A DNA stretch of 64,000 nucleotides from Microvirga brassicacearum (GTDB lineage Bacteria > Pseudomonadota > Alphaproteobacteria > Rhizobiales > Beijerinckiaceae): contig NZ_VCMV01000025.1 of assembly GCF_008757455.1 (NCBI RefSeq), positions 62,634 to 126,633 of the forward strand, in the 5' to 3' direction. The first letter of the stretch is position 1. Every line of letters begins with the position of its first letter. The translations under genes were made by a program, and so were the position numbers. Positions 15,928 through 23,674 of the stretch are shown here, piece by piece. The notes below the pieces were generated by a model. It was given only the letters and a program-made list of their open reading frames with translations. It did no database searches and was not told the DNA's origin.

Positions 15928-17343
15928 TCACTTGCCGCAATAACAAGCGTTGAACGACGAGAGATCGAGATTTCCAAACGCGCAGACATAAGCCGGCAGC
16001 GCGCGAGCGTCGATCTCTCCGTGACTTACCGGATAAAGCCGACGAAAAATGTTGCGCGTCTGGTCGCCTGCCATCCCTGATTGACCCATGGTCTCGGCGA
16101 TCTTGTTCACGGCGGTCGCCGAATATGCGCCTTGGCCGTAAGCTTCGGTAAAGACGTACTCGCGCCGCCACTCGCCTGGGATCGTGGTTGAGGCCAGTTC
16201 CAGATTGGCGAGGTACCAAGTCGAGAAGTCCTTCGGCTGGCCGGTCTGCCGGTCGTATTCGAATACATGAAAACCGGGGTTGTTGCCGAAGACCGGGCTG
16301 ACCGACGGTGCAATCTTCTCGACGCCGACGGCATTGTTGTCCGCCATCACGAGCCGATAACCGTCCTGATGCGTGTGGCCGGCAAAACTCGCCTGGATGG
16401 TGGCGGCGTATTCGCGCATCAGCATCACGAAACGGGACGCGAAGGGCTCCTTGAGAAACGGCGCTGCCCGCGCCGGGCAGCTCACGGCGGCTGCGGCGTG
16501 TTGCGTCGTGTAGGAGTCGATGCCGACAGGAATGTGGTGGACGAGCCAGACCTGCCGCCCAGCCGCGCGAGCCTCCGTCAGTTGCCGCTCGACCCAACTC
16601 ATCATCGCCTCCGCGGCAGCGATCCCGCCGGTGCCGCAGGCATCGCGATAATTGCTCGACCACAGCACGTCATTGACAACAAGGATCGTTGTGCCGGCGA
16701 ACGTTGGATGACGCGCCGCGTAGTATCCGCCGGCCCGGTAGGTCTCGTCGAATTCCGGCGTCAGGAGATCCGGTCCCGCGAGATCACGCACGGTCTCGCG
16801 CGAGGAGGAGAGGAAGGCACCGCCCGGCTCGATTTGGTAATCGCCGCATTCCGAATCGTTGTTGCCTAGCGCAACGAGGATCGCCCGCCCCGGCAGCGCA
16901 GCGCGCAGGGCGTCCGCGACATAGATCTCGGTCTTGATTGCGAGCGACCGCATGACGTCAGATGTCAGCGAGGTGCCGAGCGCCTGGGCGGCGACCTCCT
17001 CGAAGCGATGCACCAGGAGATCGCCCGGTACCATGACGAGATCGGCGTTTGCCGCCTGTTCGGAAAGCGCCGCGAGGGCAGAGGAAAGGAGCGGCTGGTT
17101 CGTATCCTCGCCGCGGCGGGCGAAGGCTTGCTTCGTCACGGAGGCGAAGATGGCGGGCCACTCTTTCGGCGCGGCGTTGGAAAGCCGAGGCGCAAGTTCG
17201 GGCACGGCGAACGGGTTGAAATGGATATCGGAGATCACGGCGAATGTGCGGGCCGGCTCAGCGGCGCGCGCCGAGATGGGACCGACAAGCCCAATCAACA
17301 CAAAAAGTAGAAGCCCTTGCGCGTGAAAAAAGTTGCGAGCCAT
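15928..17343 (-). CDS. Exported metallophosphoesterase, acid sphingomyelinase-like phosphodiesterase
   Basis: Calcineurin-like phosphoesterase of 471 residues with a signal peptide (MARNFFHAQGLLLFVLIGLV, cleavage near ARA-AE). Metal ligands are seen in order: FAVISDIHFNP (D-x-H), VMVPGDLLVH (G-D), ALGNNDSE (an N-N-D variant of the usual G-N-H), LVHHIP and FAGHTHQDG. Length and order fit secreted acid sphingomyelinase-like phosphodiesterases. Several cysteines near the C-terminus (YVCAFGNLDLSSFNACYC) could form disulfides. The start at 17343 is preceded by GGGGGTGA. It converges with the AEP permease gene; a role in scavenging phosphate from phosphodiesters or phospholipids is possible but unproven. 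Confidence 0.83.
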   Translation of the reverse strand: MARNFFHAQGLLLFVLIGLVGPISARAAEPARTFAVISDIHFNPFAVPELAPRLSNAAPKEWPAIFASVTKQAFARRGEDTNQPLLSSALAALSEQAANADLVMVPGDLLVHRFEEVAAQALGTSLTSDVMRSLAIKTEIYVADALRAALPGRAILVALGNNDSECGDYQIEPGGAFLSSSRETVRDLAGPDLLTPEFDETYRAGGYYAARHPTFAGTTILVVNDVLWSSNYRDACGTGGIAAAEAMMSWVERQLTEARAAGRQVWLVHHIPVGIDSYTTQHAAAAVSCPARAAPFLKEPFASRFVMLMREYAATIQASFAGHTHQDGYRLVMADNNAVGVEKIAPSVSPVFGNNPGFHVFEYDRQTGQPKDFSTWYLANLELASTTIPGEWRREYVFTEAYGQGAYSATAVNKIAETMGQSGMAGDQTRNIFRRLYPVSHGEIDARALPAYVCAFGNLDLSSFNACYCGK

Positions 17344-17396
17344 GAAATTCACCCCCGCGCAAACCTTACCGATATTGCGAAGGCAAGCCACCTCTC

Positions 17397-19706
17397 TCAC
17401 TCAGGATTCTGATTCGACTCCCCGGCAAGATCGAGATGAGATCCCGGTCGTTGCGGCGAGATGCCTTCGCCCGCGGGTGATGAAGCCAGCCTGTCGGGCG
17501 CCAACTCCTCGGGAGCGAAGTCATCTACCTCGATTGCGGCTGCGACCGCTTTCTCCGTTTCTTCGAGGCGATAGGCGTCATCGTGCGAGATAAGGCCGCT
17601 TTCGCGCGCCTTGCGCCAATCGCGTTCGCCGGATTGTTTCAGCTTGTCGCGGATCACTTCGGTCTGCGTCACCCATGTGAAAGCACGCTCCAGCCGGGCA
17701 AGTCCCTCGTCGCCGCCGCCATGATAGAGCCCTGCCGTCAGACGATTGCGGGCAGCGGAAGGTTCGGTGACGATGTTGGCGCATTGGGTCATCAAGACGT
17801 CGGACGGGCCGAGCGCGCGGGCACCCAACGGTTGGATGAGGAACTTCAGCAACCAGGCGACAGGGCGGTTGGGGAGGTTGGCGAAAATCTCGGCGAAACT
17901 TTTTTCGATGGTTTGAAAGCCGCTCTCCATGCAATAGCGCAGGAGAGGCAGGTCTTCCTGTTGGCGCTGCTCGTCCTCCCAGCGCTTGAGCGCAGCCGAG
18001 AGCAGGTAAAGCTCGGACAGAATGTCGCCGAAGCGGGCCGAGATCAGTTCCTTGCGCTTCAACGCGCCACCCATGGTGAGAAATGCAAAATCGGCGGCGA
18101 GCGCAAAGCCTGCCGAATATCGGCTGAGTTGCCTGTAGAACCCGGTTGCCGCGCCGGCGCGCGGTGCCGGCGCGAACAGCCCGCCGGTCCAGTTGCGGCC
18201 CCATGCGCGAAAAAGCGTCTTGATCGCATGGCCCACATGCGGCCAGAAATGGTGGTCGAATTCGACGAGGCCAGCCTCGTCATCCTGGATGCCGAGCGCG
18301 CGAATTTCCTTCAACAGATAGGGGTGGCTGCGGATGGAGCCCTGGCCGAAAATGATGAGGCCGCGCGTGAGAATATTGGCACCCTCGACCGTGATGCCGA
18401 CGGGAATCGCGCGGTAGAGATTGCCGATGTAGTTGTGCGGGCCGTCGATGACCGCCTTGCCCGCGTGAACATCCATGGCATCGTTGAGCGCGATGCGCAT
18501 GCGCTCGGTCCCCTGCAATTTCATGATGCCGGAGATCACCGCGGGATGGTGGCCCTGATCGAGACCGGCGCAGGTCAGTCGCCGCGCACCATCGAGCAGG
18601 TAAGCGATGCCGGCGATGCGCGCGAGTTTTTCCTGCACACCCTCGAATTTTCCAATCGGCACGTGAAACTGTTCGCGAATGCGGGCATAAGCGCCCGTCA
18701 CGTGAGCGGCGAAGGATGCGCCCGCGGCGGATAACGACGGCAGCGAGATTCCACGGCCGGCCGCAAGGGCGCTCATCAGCATGCGCCAACCCTGGCCGAC
18801 ACGCTCGCGGCCGCCGATCACATCGTCGAGCGGAATGAAAACGTCGCGACCGCGATTCGGTCCGTTCTGGAACATCTGGAGGCAGGGGATGTGCCGTCGG
18901 CCGATCTCGACGCCGGGCGCATCGGTTCGCACCAGCGCCACGGTGATGCCGATGTCCTCTTCGCCGCCGAGCAGGCGTTCGGGGTCGTAGAGCTTGAACG
19001 CAAGTCCGAGAACGCTGGCGATGGGCCCGAGCGTGATATAGCGCTTGTGCCAGTTGAGGCGGATGCCGAGCACCTCTTGCCCCTCATGCGTGCCACGGCA
19101 GACGATGCCGGTATCGGACATGGCGGCGGCATCCGACCCGGCCTCGGGGCTGGTCAGCCCGAAGCAGGGGATCTCGCGACCGTCGGCAAGGCGCGGCAAC
19201 CAGTAATCGCGCTGGGCATCGGTGCCGAACTGCATGAGGAGTTCACCCGGTCCGAGCGAGTTCGGCACCATGGTGACGACAGCGGCCGCCACGGAGCGCG
19301 TGGAAATTTTCCGCACCACTTCCGAATGGGCATAAGCCGAGAAACCGAGGCCGCCGAAGGCCTTGGGAATGATCATTCCGAAAAACCGATTGGCCTTGAG
19401 AAACGCCCACGCTTCAGGCGAAAGATCACGGTCGGTCCAGGTGGTGCGCCAATCATCGAGCATGGCACAGAGGGTCTCGACCGGGCCTGCGAGGAACGCT
19501 TCTTCCTCGGGTGACAGGCGCGCCGGCGGCGTGGCGAGCAATTTGCTCCAATCGGGATTGCCGGTGAACAGTTCCGCGTCCCACCACACGTCGCCGGCTT
19601 CGATCGCTTCGCTCTCGGTCGCCGACATGCTGGGCATCGCGTTTTTGGCGAAGCGGAAGGCTGGCCGGGTGAGGCGGTTGAAGCGGAAACTCTCACTGTC
19701 TGTCAT
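17397..19706 (-). CDS. Acyl-CoA dehydrogenase, FadE (YafH) family
   Basis: Large FAD acyl-CoA dehydrogenase of 769 residues, first step of fatty acid beta-oxidation. The N-terminal MSATESEAIEAGDVWWDAELFTGNPDW matches the FadE core; the two N-terminal membrane helices found in the E. coli enzyme are missing here. Flavin and substrate motifs include FGLTSPEAGSD, LNWHKRYITLGPIA and the Y-I-G-N region GPHNYIGNLYRAIPVGITVEGAN. The C-terminal third is the DUF1974-type extension. The start at 19706 has a poor ribosome site; methionines at residues 24 and 27 are alternatives. Lies 53 bases upstream of the metallophosphoesterase on the same strand. Confidence 0.92.
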   Translation of the reverse strand: MTDSESFRFNRLTRPAFRFAKNAMPSMSATESEAIEAGDVWWDAELFTGNPDWSKLLATPPARLSPEEEAFLAGPVETLCAMLDDWRTTWTDRDLSPEAWAFLKANRFFGMIIPKAFGGLGFSAYAHSEVVRKISTRSVAAAVVTMVPNSLGPGELLMQFGTDAQRDYWLPRLADGREIPCFGLTSPEAGSDAAAMSDTGIVCRGTHEGQEVLGIRLNWHKRYITLGPIASVLGLAFKLYDPERLLGGEEDIGITVALVRTDAPGVEIGRRHIPCLQMFQNGPNRGRDVFIPLDDVIGGRERVGQGWRMLMSALAAGRGISLPSLSAAGASFAAHVTGAYARIREQFHVPIGKFEGVQEKLARIAGIAYLLDGARRLTCAGLDQGHHPAVISGIMKLQGTERMRIALNDAMDVHAGKAVIDGPHNYIGNLYRAIPVGITVEGANILTRGLIIFGQGSIRSHPYLLKEIRALGIQDDEAGLVEFDHHFWPHVGHAIKTLFRAWGRNWTGGLFAPAPRAGAATGFYRQLSRYSAGFALAADFAFLTMGGALKRKELISARFGDILSELYLLSAALKRWEDEQRQQEDLPLLRYCMESGFQTIEKSFAEIFANLPNRPVAWLLKFLIQPLGARALGPSDVLMTQCANIVTEPSAARNRLTAGLYHGGGDEGLARLERAFTWVTQTEVIRDKLKQSGERDWRKARESGLISHDDAYRLEETEKAVAAAIEVDDFAPEELAPDRLASSPAGEGISPQRPGSHLDLAGESNQNPE

Positions 19707-19856
19707 CGCGCGTCGAACTCACTTCCATCTTGCGAGCCGCCATCGAGATGGCGCGCAGAATGGCGTCCGTTCGACGGAGTCCCCGTATGGCCCAGCTTGC
19801 TCCTTAACGTCGTCTCCCGCAAACCGTTCCTGTGGGGGAGGCGCTTCCGGAGCAGA

Positions 19857-20375
19857 TCAAAACGGAATGTCGTCGTCGATCTGGCTGTAGCGCGAGCCAC
19901 TGCCGCCGGCACCCACCAACGCGGGAGCGGAGCGCCGTTGCATCGGCGAGACGTTGCCAAAATCGCCTTCCCGGGCCTGTCCGTCGGCGCCCTGCTGATC
20001 GCCCTGGTCGACACCGGCCCCGCCCCGGCTGTCGAGGATCGTCAGTTCTCCCCGGAAACGCTGGAGGACGATTTCGGTGGTGTATTTCTCCTGCCCCGAT
20101 TGATCCTGCCATTTCCGGGTCTGGAGTTGTCCCTCGAGATAAACCTTCGAGCCTTTCTTGAGATAGTTCTCAGCCACCTTGGCGAGGTTCTCGTTGAAGA
20201 TCACGACGGAATGCCACTCGGTCTTTTCCTTGCGCTCGCCGGAATTTTTATCTTTCCAGCTCTCGGAGGTGGCAATCCGTAAGCTGACCACAGGCTCCCC
20301 CGAGCCAAGCCGCCGGACTTCAGGATCGCGTCCGAGATTGCCGACCAGAATCACCTTGTTCACGCTGCCAGCCAT
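19857..20375 (-). CDS. ssb: Single-stranded DNA-binding protein
   Basis: OB-fold protein of 172 residues that coats single-stranded DNA in replication, repair and recombination. Residues 1-110 form the OB domain ([66 protein letters not shown]). A glycine/glutamine-rich linker follows, then the acidic tip IDDDIPF that binds partner proteins. The start at 20375 has AGGAG eight bases upstream; an in-frame ATG at 20399 is too far upstream and poorly placed. A GTTC-N7-GTTC box 40 bases upstream points to LexA control. Confidence 0.97.
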   Translation of the reverse strand: MAGSVNKVILVGNLGRDPEVRRLGSGEPVVSLRIATSESWKDKNSGERKEKTEWHSVVIFNENLAKVAENYLKKGSKVYLEGQLQTRKWQDQSGQEKYTTEIVLQRFRGELTILDSRGGAGVDQGDQQGADGQAREGDFGNVSPMQRRSAPALVGAGGSGSRYSQIDDDIPF

Positions 20376-20414
20376 CGAAAAACTCCTCGTCCTTGGCATA
20401 TGTTGGCTACTAAT

Positions 20415-20429
20415 GTTCTAGTTTTGTTC
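20415..20429. promoter_or_regulatory. LexA (SOS) box upstream of ssb
   Basis: Direct repeat GTTC (20415-20418), seven bases TAGTTTT, GTTC (20426-20429): the exact alphaproteobacterial LexA consensus GTTC-N7-GTTC. It lies 40 bases upstream of the ssb start, in the promoter region of the leftward gene. Confidence 0.72.
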
Positions 20430-20580
20430 TAATCGGATAGCAATCTCTTATCGAGATAAAAAAAGACCGCGCCCCTCGTTGTGAAGGTTCGAGACCCCAC
20501 ATCTGGGGCGAGCCGGGGCCGGGACTTTTGGCGTTCGGCGGCGTTCTGCTATATTGGCCGCGCTTCACTTTGAGATCCTG

Positions 20581-20754
20581 ATGAGCACACACACCGAATC
20601 CCACCACCGCACAACGAGCGAGGCTTGGCTTGTCCGCCTGCTGATCGGCGGCGCGGTTGCGTGTCTGATCGGCGCTGGCGGAATACTTTGGTGGCGTCAG
20701 GGTGGCGCGGTGTTCAACGACATGGTTCTGGCAGCCCTCGCCTGGTGCTTCTGA
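20581..20754 (+). CDS. Small single-span membrane protein, hypothetical
   Basis: 57 residues starting MSTHTESHHRTTSEAW, with a histidine-rich N-terminus, one hydrophobic helix (about residues 24-46, VRLLIGGAVACLIGAGGILWW) and a short tail ending FNDMVLAALAWCF. Composition looks like a genuine one-helix membrane protein and not a chance frame, but I do not recognise the family. The ribosome site is weak (TTTGAGATCCTG). Its last 58 bases overlap the end of the convergent glycosyltransferase gene, an unusually long convergent overlap. Confidence 0.5.
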   Translation: MSTHTESHHRTTSEAWLVRLLIGGAVACLIGAGGILWWRQGGAVFNDMVLAALAWCF

Positions 20755-22589
20755 GGCGGGAATCGCCGCGTCGTGCGGGCGAGGCCATGGCGCGTCTTGT
20801 TCCACCGGAACGGCGTCCACATCAATTCCCAAAGGCCTCGCCACGCAGCAATGCTGATGAGCAGGTAATAGAACGGCAGCAGAAGCGTCCAGGGCAGCAA
20901 TTGCCATAGGCCGCGCCGCGAAAGCGCGACAATCGCCGGCACATAAATCGCGGCGATGCCCAGCACGAAAAGCGTCGCGCTGAAAGCGCGCCAGATCAGG
21001 CTCCAACCGGCGCCCGTCTCGTCCCACCAGAGAAGCAGCGCAAAGGCGCTGAAGAACGGATAGCCGAGCGCACTCAGCACGGGGCCCAACGTCACGGTGA
21101 TTGCCCCATAGGCGCGCCATACCCCCAGGTGCCGGACCGTCTGAAGTGGATGCCGCGAATGGCCGATGCAGGTTTGGATGAAGCCTTTCATCCAGCGTGT
21201 TCGTTGTCTCATCCAGGCCGCGAGGGTGCTGGGCGCTTCCTCCAGCGTCGAAGACGGAAGATCCGCGACCCGATAGCCGAGGCGCGCCAGCCTGATCCCG
21301 AGATCGGCGTCCTCGGTCACGTTCCACGCATCCCAACCACGGATGGCCTTCAGCGTGTGGGTGCGGAAATGATTCGATGTTCCGCCGAGAAGAATGGGGC
21401 TGCCGATCAACGCGAGACCCGGGTTGAAGACGTCGAACAACGCGGCGTATTCGACCGTGAACATCCGTGTCAGCCATGTATCGCGGGTGTTGTCGATGGT
21501 GAGGCGCGCTTGAAGGCAGCCCACATCCGGCGGCAGCTCCGCAAAGGACGCCGCGGCCAATCGAAGCTGATAGGGATCCGGGTCGTCCTCCGCATCATAA
21601 ACCACCGTGAGATCGCCGCGCGCGAGCGGGAGCGCCACATTGAGCGCCCGCGGTTTCGTGCGCGGATAGCCCGGTGGGGCGACGACGACGGCCATATGTC
21701 CCGGCAGGCGGATGGCAGCCAGTGCCGCCCGCGTCTCCCGGTCGTCGGCTTCGACCACGATCATGATGTCGAGCTTCTCGCGCGGATAATCGAGGTTGCA
21801 CAGGGCGGCGATCAGCTTGTGAACGACCGCGCCTTCCCGGTAGAGCGCCGCAATCACCGTATACGAAGGAAGCTCCGAATCTTTCGCGCGACGCGGCCTT
21901 GCGGCGGGTTCGGGCGGATTGGCGAGAAGGCAGGCGGCCAATCGAGTCACCACCATCCCGAGAAAAAGAGGGCTCGCCGCGATCGCAAGGCCGATGATGG
22001 GCGTGTAGCGGCCAAAACTCGTGCTCAACACCAGCGCCAGGAGAACCAGACAGAGCCAAGCCAACTGGCGCCAGAGCCAACCGTCCCGGCTCGACAGGTC
22101 CACTCGCCATTCCGGCAAGGCATGGGACGCCTGATGGCTGATGGAGCCGGCCTTGGTCTCGAGAACCGCGCGCCGGAGCGCCGACGGCGTCGTCACCACC
22201 GCGCCTCCGCCCTGAAGATGGCGGTGCTGCAGGAGCCTGACCAGCATTGCGCCCTGCGGCGCGAGGAGAAACCCGCCGGCCGATATTGCGAGGGGAGCCA
22301 ATCCCGCTTGGATGCTTTCCGGAAAGCGGGCCCTCTGCGACACCCGTCCACGATCCGTGAAGGGCAGGGCAAGTTCCAGCGCGAGCGCCCGGTAACAGGC
22401 GGTCTCGTCGATAATGTCCGCCGCGAGGATGAAGCGGTCCGCTGTGACGCCGGCATGGGCAGCGCCGATCGCGATCTGGCGGAGTTCGTCGAGGGTAAAA
22501 CCCCGACCCAACAGAAAACCAAGTTCTACAGGCAGGTGGAGGGGGCGTAGAGTTGACTGGCCGGGGCTCTCGGCTAGACCATGCTTCAT
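20697..22589 (-). CDS. Membrane-bound family 2 glycosyltransferase with MshEN-like N-terminus
   Basis: Processive-type GT2 of 630 residues. Residues about 15-85 (LGRGFTLDELRQIAIGAAHAG) resemble the GspE/MshEN N-terminal domain found on some alphaproteobacterial polysaccharide synthases. Two helices follow, then the catalytic core: VVEADDRE (first aspartate), VVYDAEDDPDP (D-x-D), VTEDADLGIRL (T-E-D) and QRTRWMKG (the Q-x-x-R-W of processive enzymes), then about four C-terminal helices. The start at 22589 is preferred; the open frame up to 22793 runs into the divergent binding-protein gene. The polysaccharide made is unknown. Confidence 0.87.
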   Translation of the reverse strand: MKHGLAESPGQSTLRPLHLPVELGFLLGRGFTLDELRQIAIGAAHAGVTADRFILAADIIDETACYRALALELALPFTDRGRVSQRARFPESIQAGLAPLAISAGGFLLAPQGAMLVRLLQHRHLQGGGAVVTTPSALRRAVLETKAGSISHQASHALPEWRVDLSSRDGWLWRQLAWLCLVLLALVLSTSFGRYTPIIGLAIAASPLFLGMVVTRLAACLLANPPEPAARPRRAKDSELPSYTVIAALYREGAVVHKLIAALCNLDYPREKLDIMIVVEADDRETRAALAAIRLPGHMAVVVAPPGYPRTKPRALNVALPLARGDLTVVYDAEDDPDPYQLRLAAASFAELPPDVGCLQARLTIDNTRDTWLTRMFTVEYAALFDVFNPGLALIGSPILLGGTSNHFRTHTLKAIRGWDAWNVTEDADLGIRLARLGYRVADLPSSTLEEAPSTLAAWMRQRTRWMKGFIQTCIGHSRHPLQTVRHLGVWRAYGAITVTLGPVLSALGYPFFSAFALLLWWDETGAGWSLIWRAFSATLFVLGIAAIYVPAIVALSRRGLWQLLPWTLLLPFYYLLISIAAWRGLWELMWTPFRWNKTRHGLARTTRRFPPQKHQARAARTMSLNTAPP

Positions 22590-22671
22590 GGTCGGCTCGG
22601 GCCGCCAATGCGGGGTTCGTTCAGGAACGGATCTTCGGCAGGTGACAAAAGGTTTCGGTGGTCCAGACGAA

Positions 22672-23541
22672 ATGAATGTTATCCTATTACATAGTCGGAT
22701 CTGGAGCAACCGCCTTTTCCTAAGCGTTCTCGTGTCGGCTGCGCTCGGCGCCGCCTTAGCTTTTCCCGCGCGAGCACAGGTCGCCATTCCCAATTTTTGG
22801 GATCCGCGTGTTCAAATCGAGCGGCCCGACCTCGTCGGCCTCCGAACGATCCGATTCCTGATCGACGACGACTTTCCGCCGCTTCATTTCTCCGGCCCCG
22901 ATGGCAACCCGACTGGCTTTTCGGTCGAACTCGCCCGGGCGGCCTGCGAGCGGCTTGCGATCACCTGCACGGTGCAGGTGCGGCGCTTCGACCTGCTTCT
23001 GGATGCCCTCGCGGATCGTCAGGGCGACGTGGTCGCGGCGGCCATTCCAACGACCGCGTCCCTGCGGGAGCGCTTTGCCGTGACAGGCCCGTACTTCAAG
23101 ATCCCGGCCCGTTTCGCCGTGCGGCGCGACCGGAAGCAGCCTCCTCCGCAGGCGGATTCCATGCCGGGTAAGAGCGTTGGCGTGGTCGCGGGGACCGCCC
23201 AGGAGGCGTTTGCCAAGACATTCGCCCCGAAGGCCACCTTCAAGGCCTTTCCCGCTCTGACGGATGCTCAGAACGCTCTCAAGGCGGGAGAGATCGACTA
23301 CGTCTTTGCCGACGGCCTCGGTCTATCGCTTTGGCTCAACGGTGAGGAATCGGAGGGATGTTGCGACTTCGCAGGTGGCCCCTATCTCGAGAGCCGCTTC
23401 TTCGGAGAGGGAACGGGCTTCATCGTCCGCAAGGACGACGAGACTTTACGGCGGGCGTTCGATTACGCGCTCCAGCAGCTCTGGAAAGAGGGCAAATATG
23501 CGGAGCTTTATCTGCGCTTCTTCCCGGTCAGTCCCTTTTAA
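22672..23541 (+). CDS. Orphan periplasmic solute-binding protein (SBP_bac_3)
   Basis: 289 residues with a signal peptide (hydrophobic LFLSVLVSAALGAALAF, cleavage near ARA-QV). The mature part has FLIDDDFPPLHFSGPDGNPTGFSVELARAACE and later VGVVAGTAQEAFAKTF, typical of polar amino acid receptors. Cysteines occur in pairs (ACERLAITC, EGCCDF). No permease or ATPase gene is nearby, so it either works with a distant transporter or has a sensory role. Divergent from the glycosyltransferase gene with an 82-base gap. The ribosome site is weak, but the signal peptide supports this start. Confidence 0.85.
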   Translation: MNVILLHSRIWSNRLFLSVLVSAALGAALAFPARAQVAIPNFWDPRVQIERPDLVGLRTIRFLIDDDFPPLHFSGPDGNPTGFSVELARAACERLAITCTVQVRRFDLLLDALADRQGDVVAAAIPTTASLRERFAVTGPYFKIPARFAVRRDRKQPPPQADSMPGKSVGVVAGTAQEAFAKTFAPKATFKAFPALTDAQNALKAGEIDYVFADGLGLSLWLNGEESEGCCDFAGGPYLESRFFGEGTGFIVRKDDETLRRAFDYALQQLWKEGKYAELYLRFFPVSPF

Positions 23542-23593
23542 GCCGCATTGACCGGGGACGACCCGCTCTCTAGATCACTGTGCTTCACCCCTG

Positions 23594-23642
23594 GAGCATG
23601 ATACCGGCCGAAAACCGCTTCACACTTTTCGGCATCATGCTC
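23594..23642. repeat. Palindromic intergenic repeat
   Basis: Imperfect inverted repeat with perfect nine-base ends GAGCATGAT (23594-23602) and ATCATGCTC (23634-23642), and inner GAAAA/TTTTC arms. It lies between the binding-protein gene and lysS. Short palindromes of this make-up (ATCATGC ends, GAAAA/TTTTC inner arms) are dispersed in Hyphomicrobiales genomes; a related element is at 61404-61510 here. Confidence 0.6.
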
Positions 23643-23674
23643 TAGTGTGCCGCGTTTCCAACAGTTCCGGTCCG

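Noticed and set aside
17583..18734. A 383-codon plus-strand frame opposite the FadE-type dehydrogenase gene
   Set aside because: Compositionally an antisense shadow; the minus strand encodes a clear acyl-CoA dehydrogenase here.
20480..20515. GGTTCGAGACCCC, resembling a tRNA T-arm
   Set aside because: The five-base stem does not pair (GAAGG against CCCCA) and there is no matching acceptor, D-arm or anticodon arm upstream.
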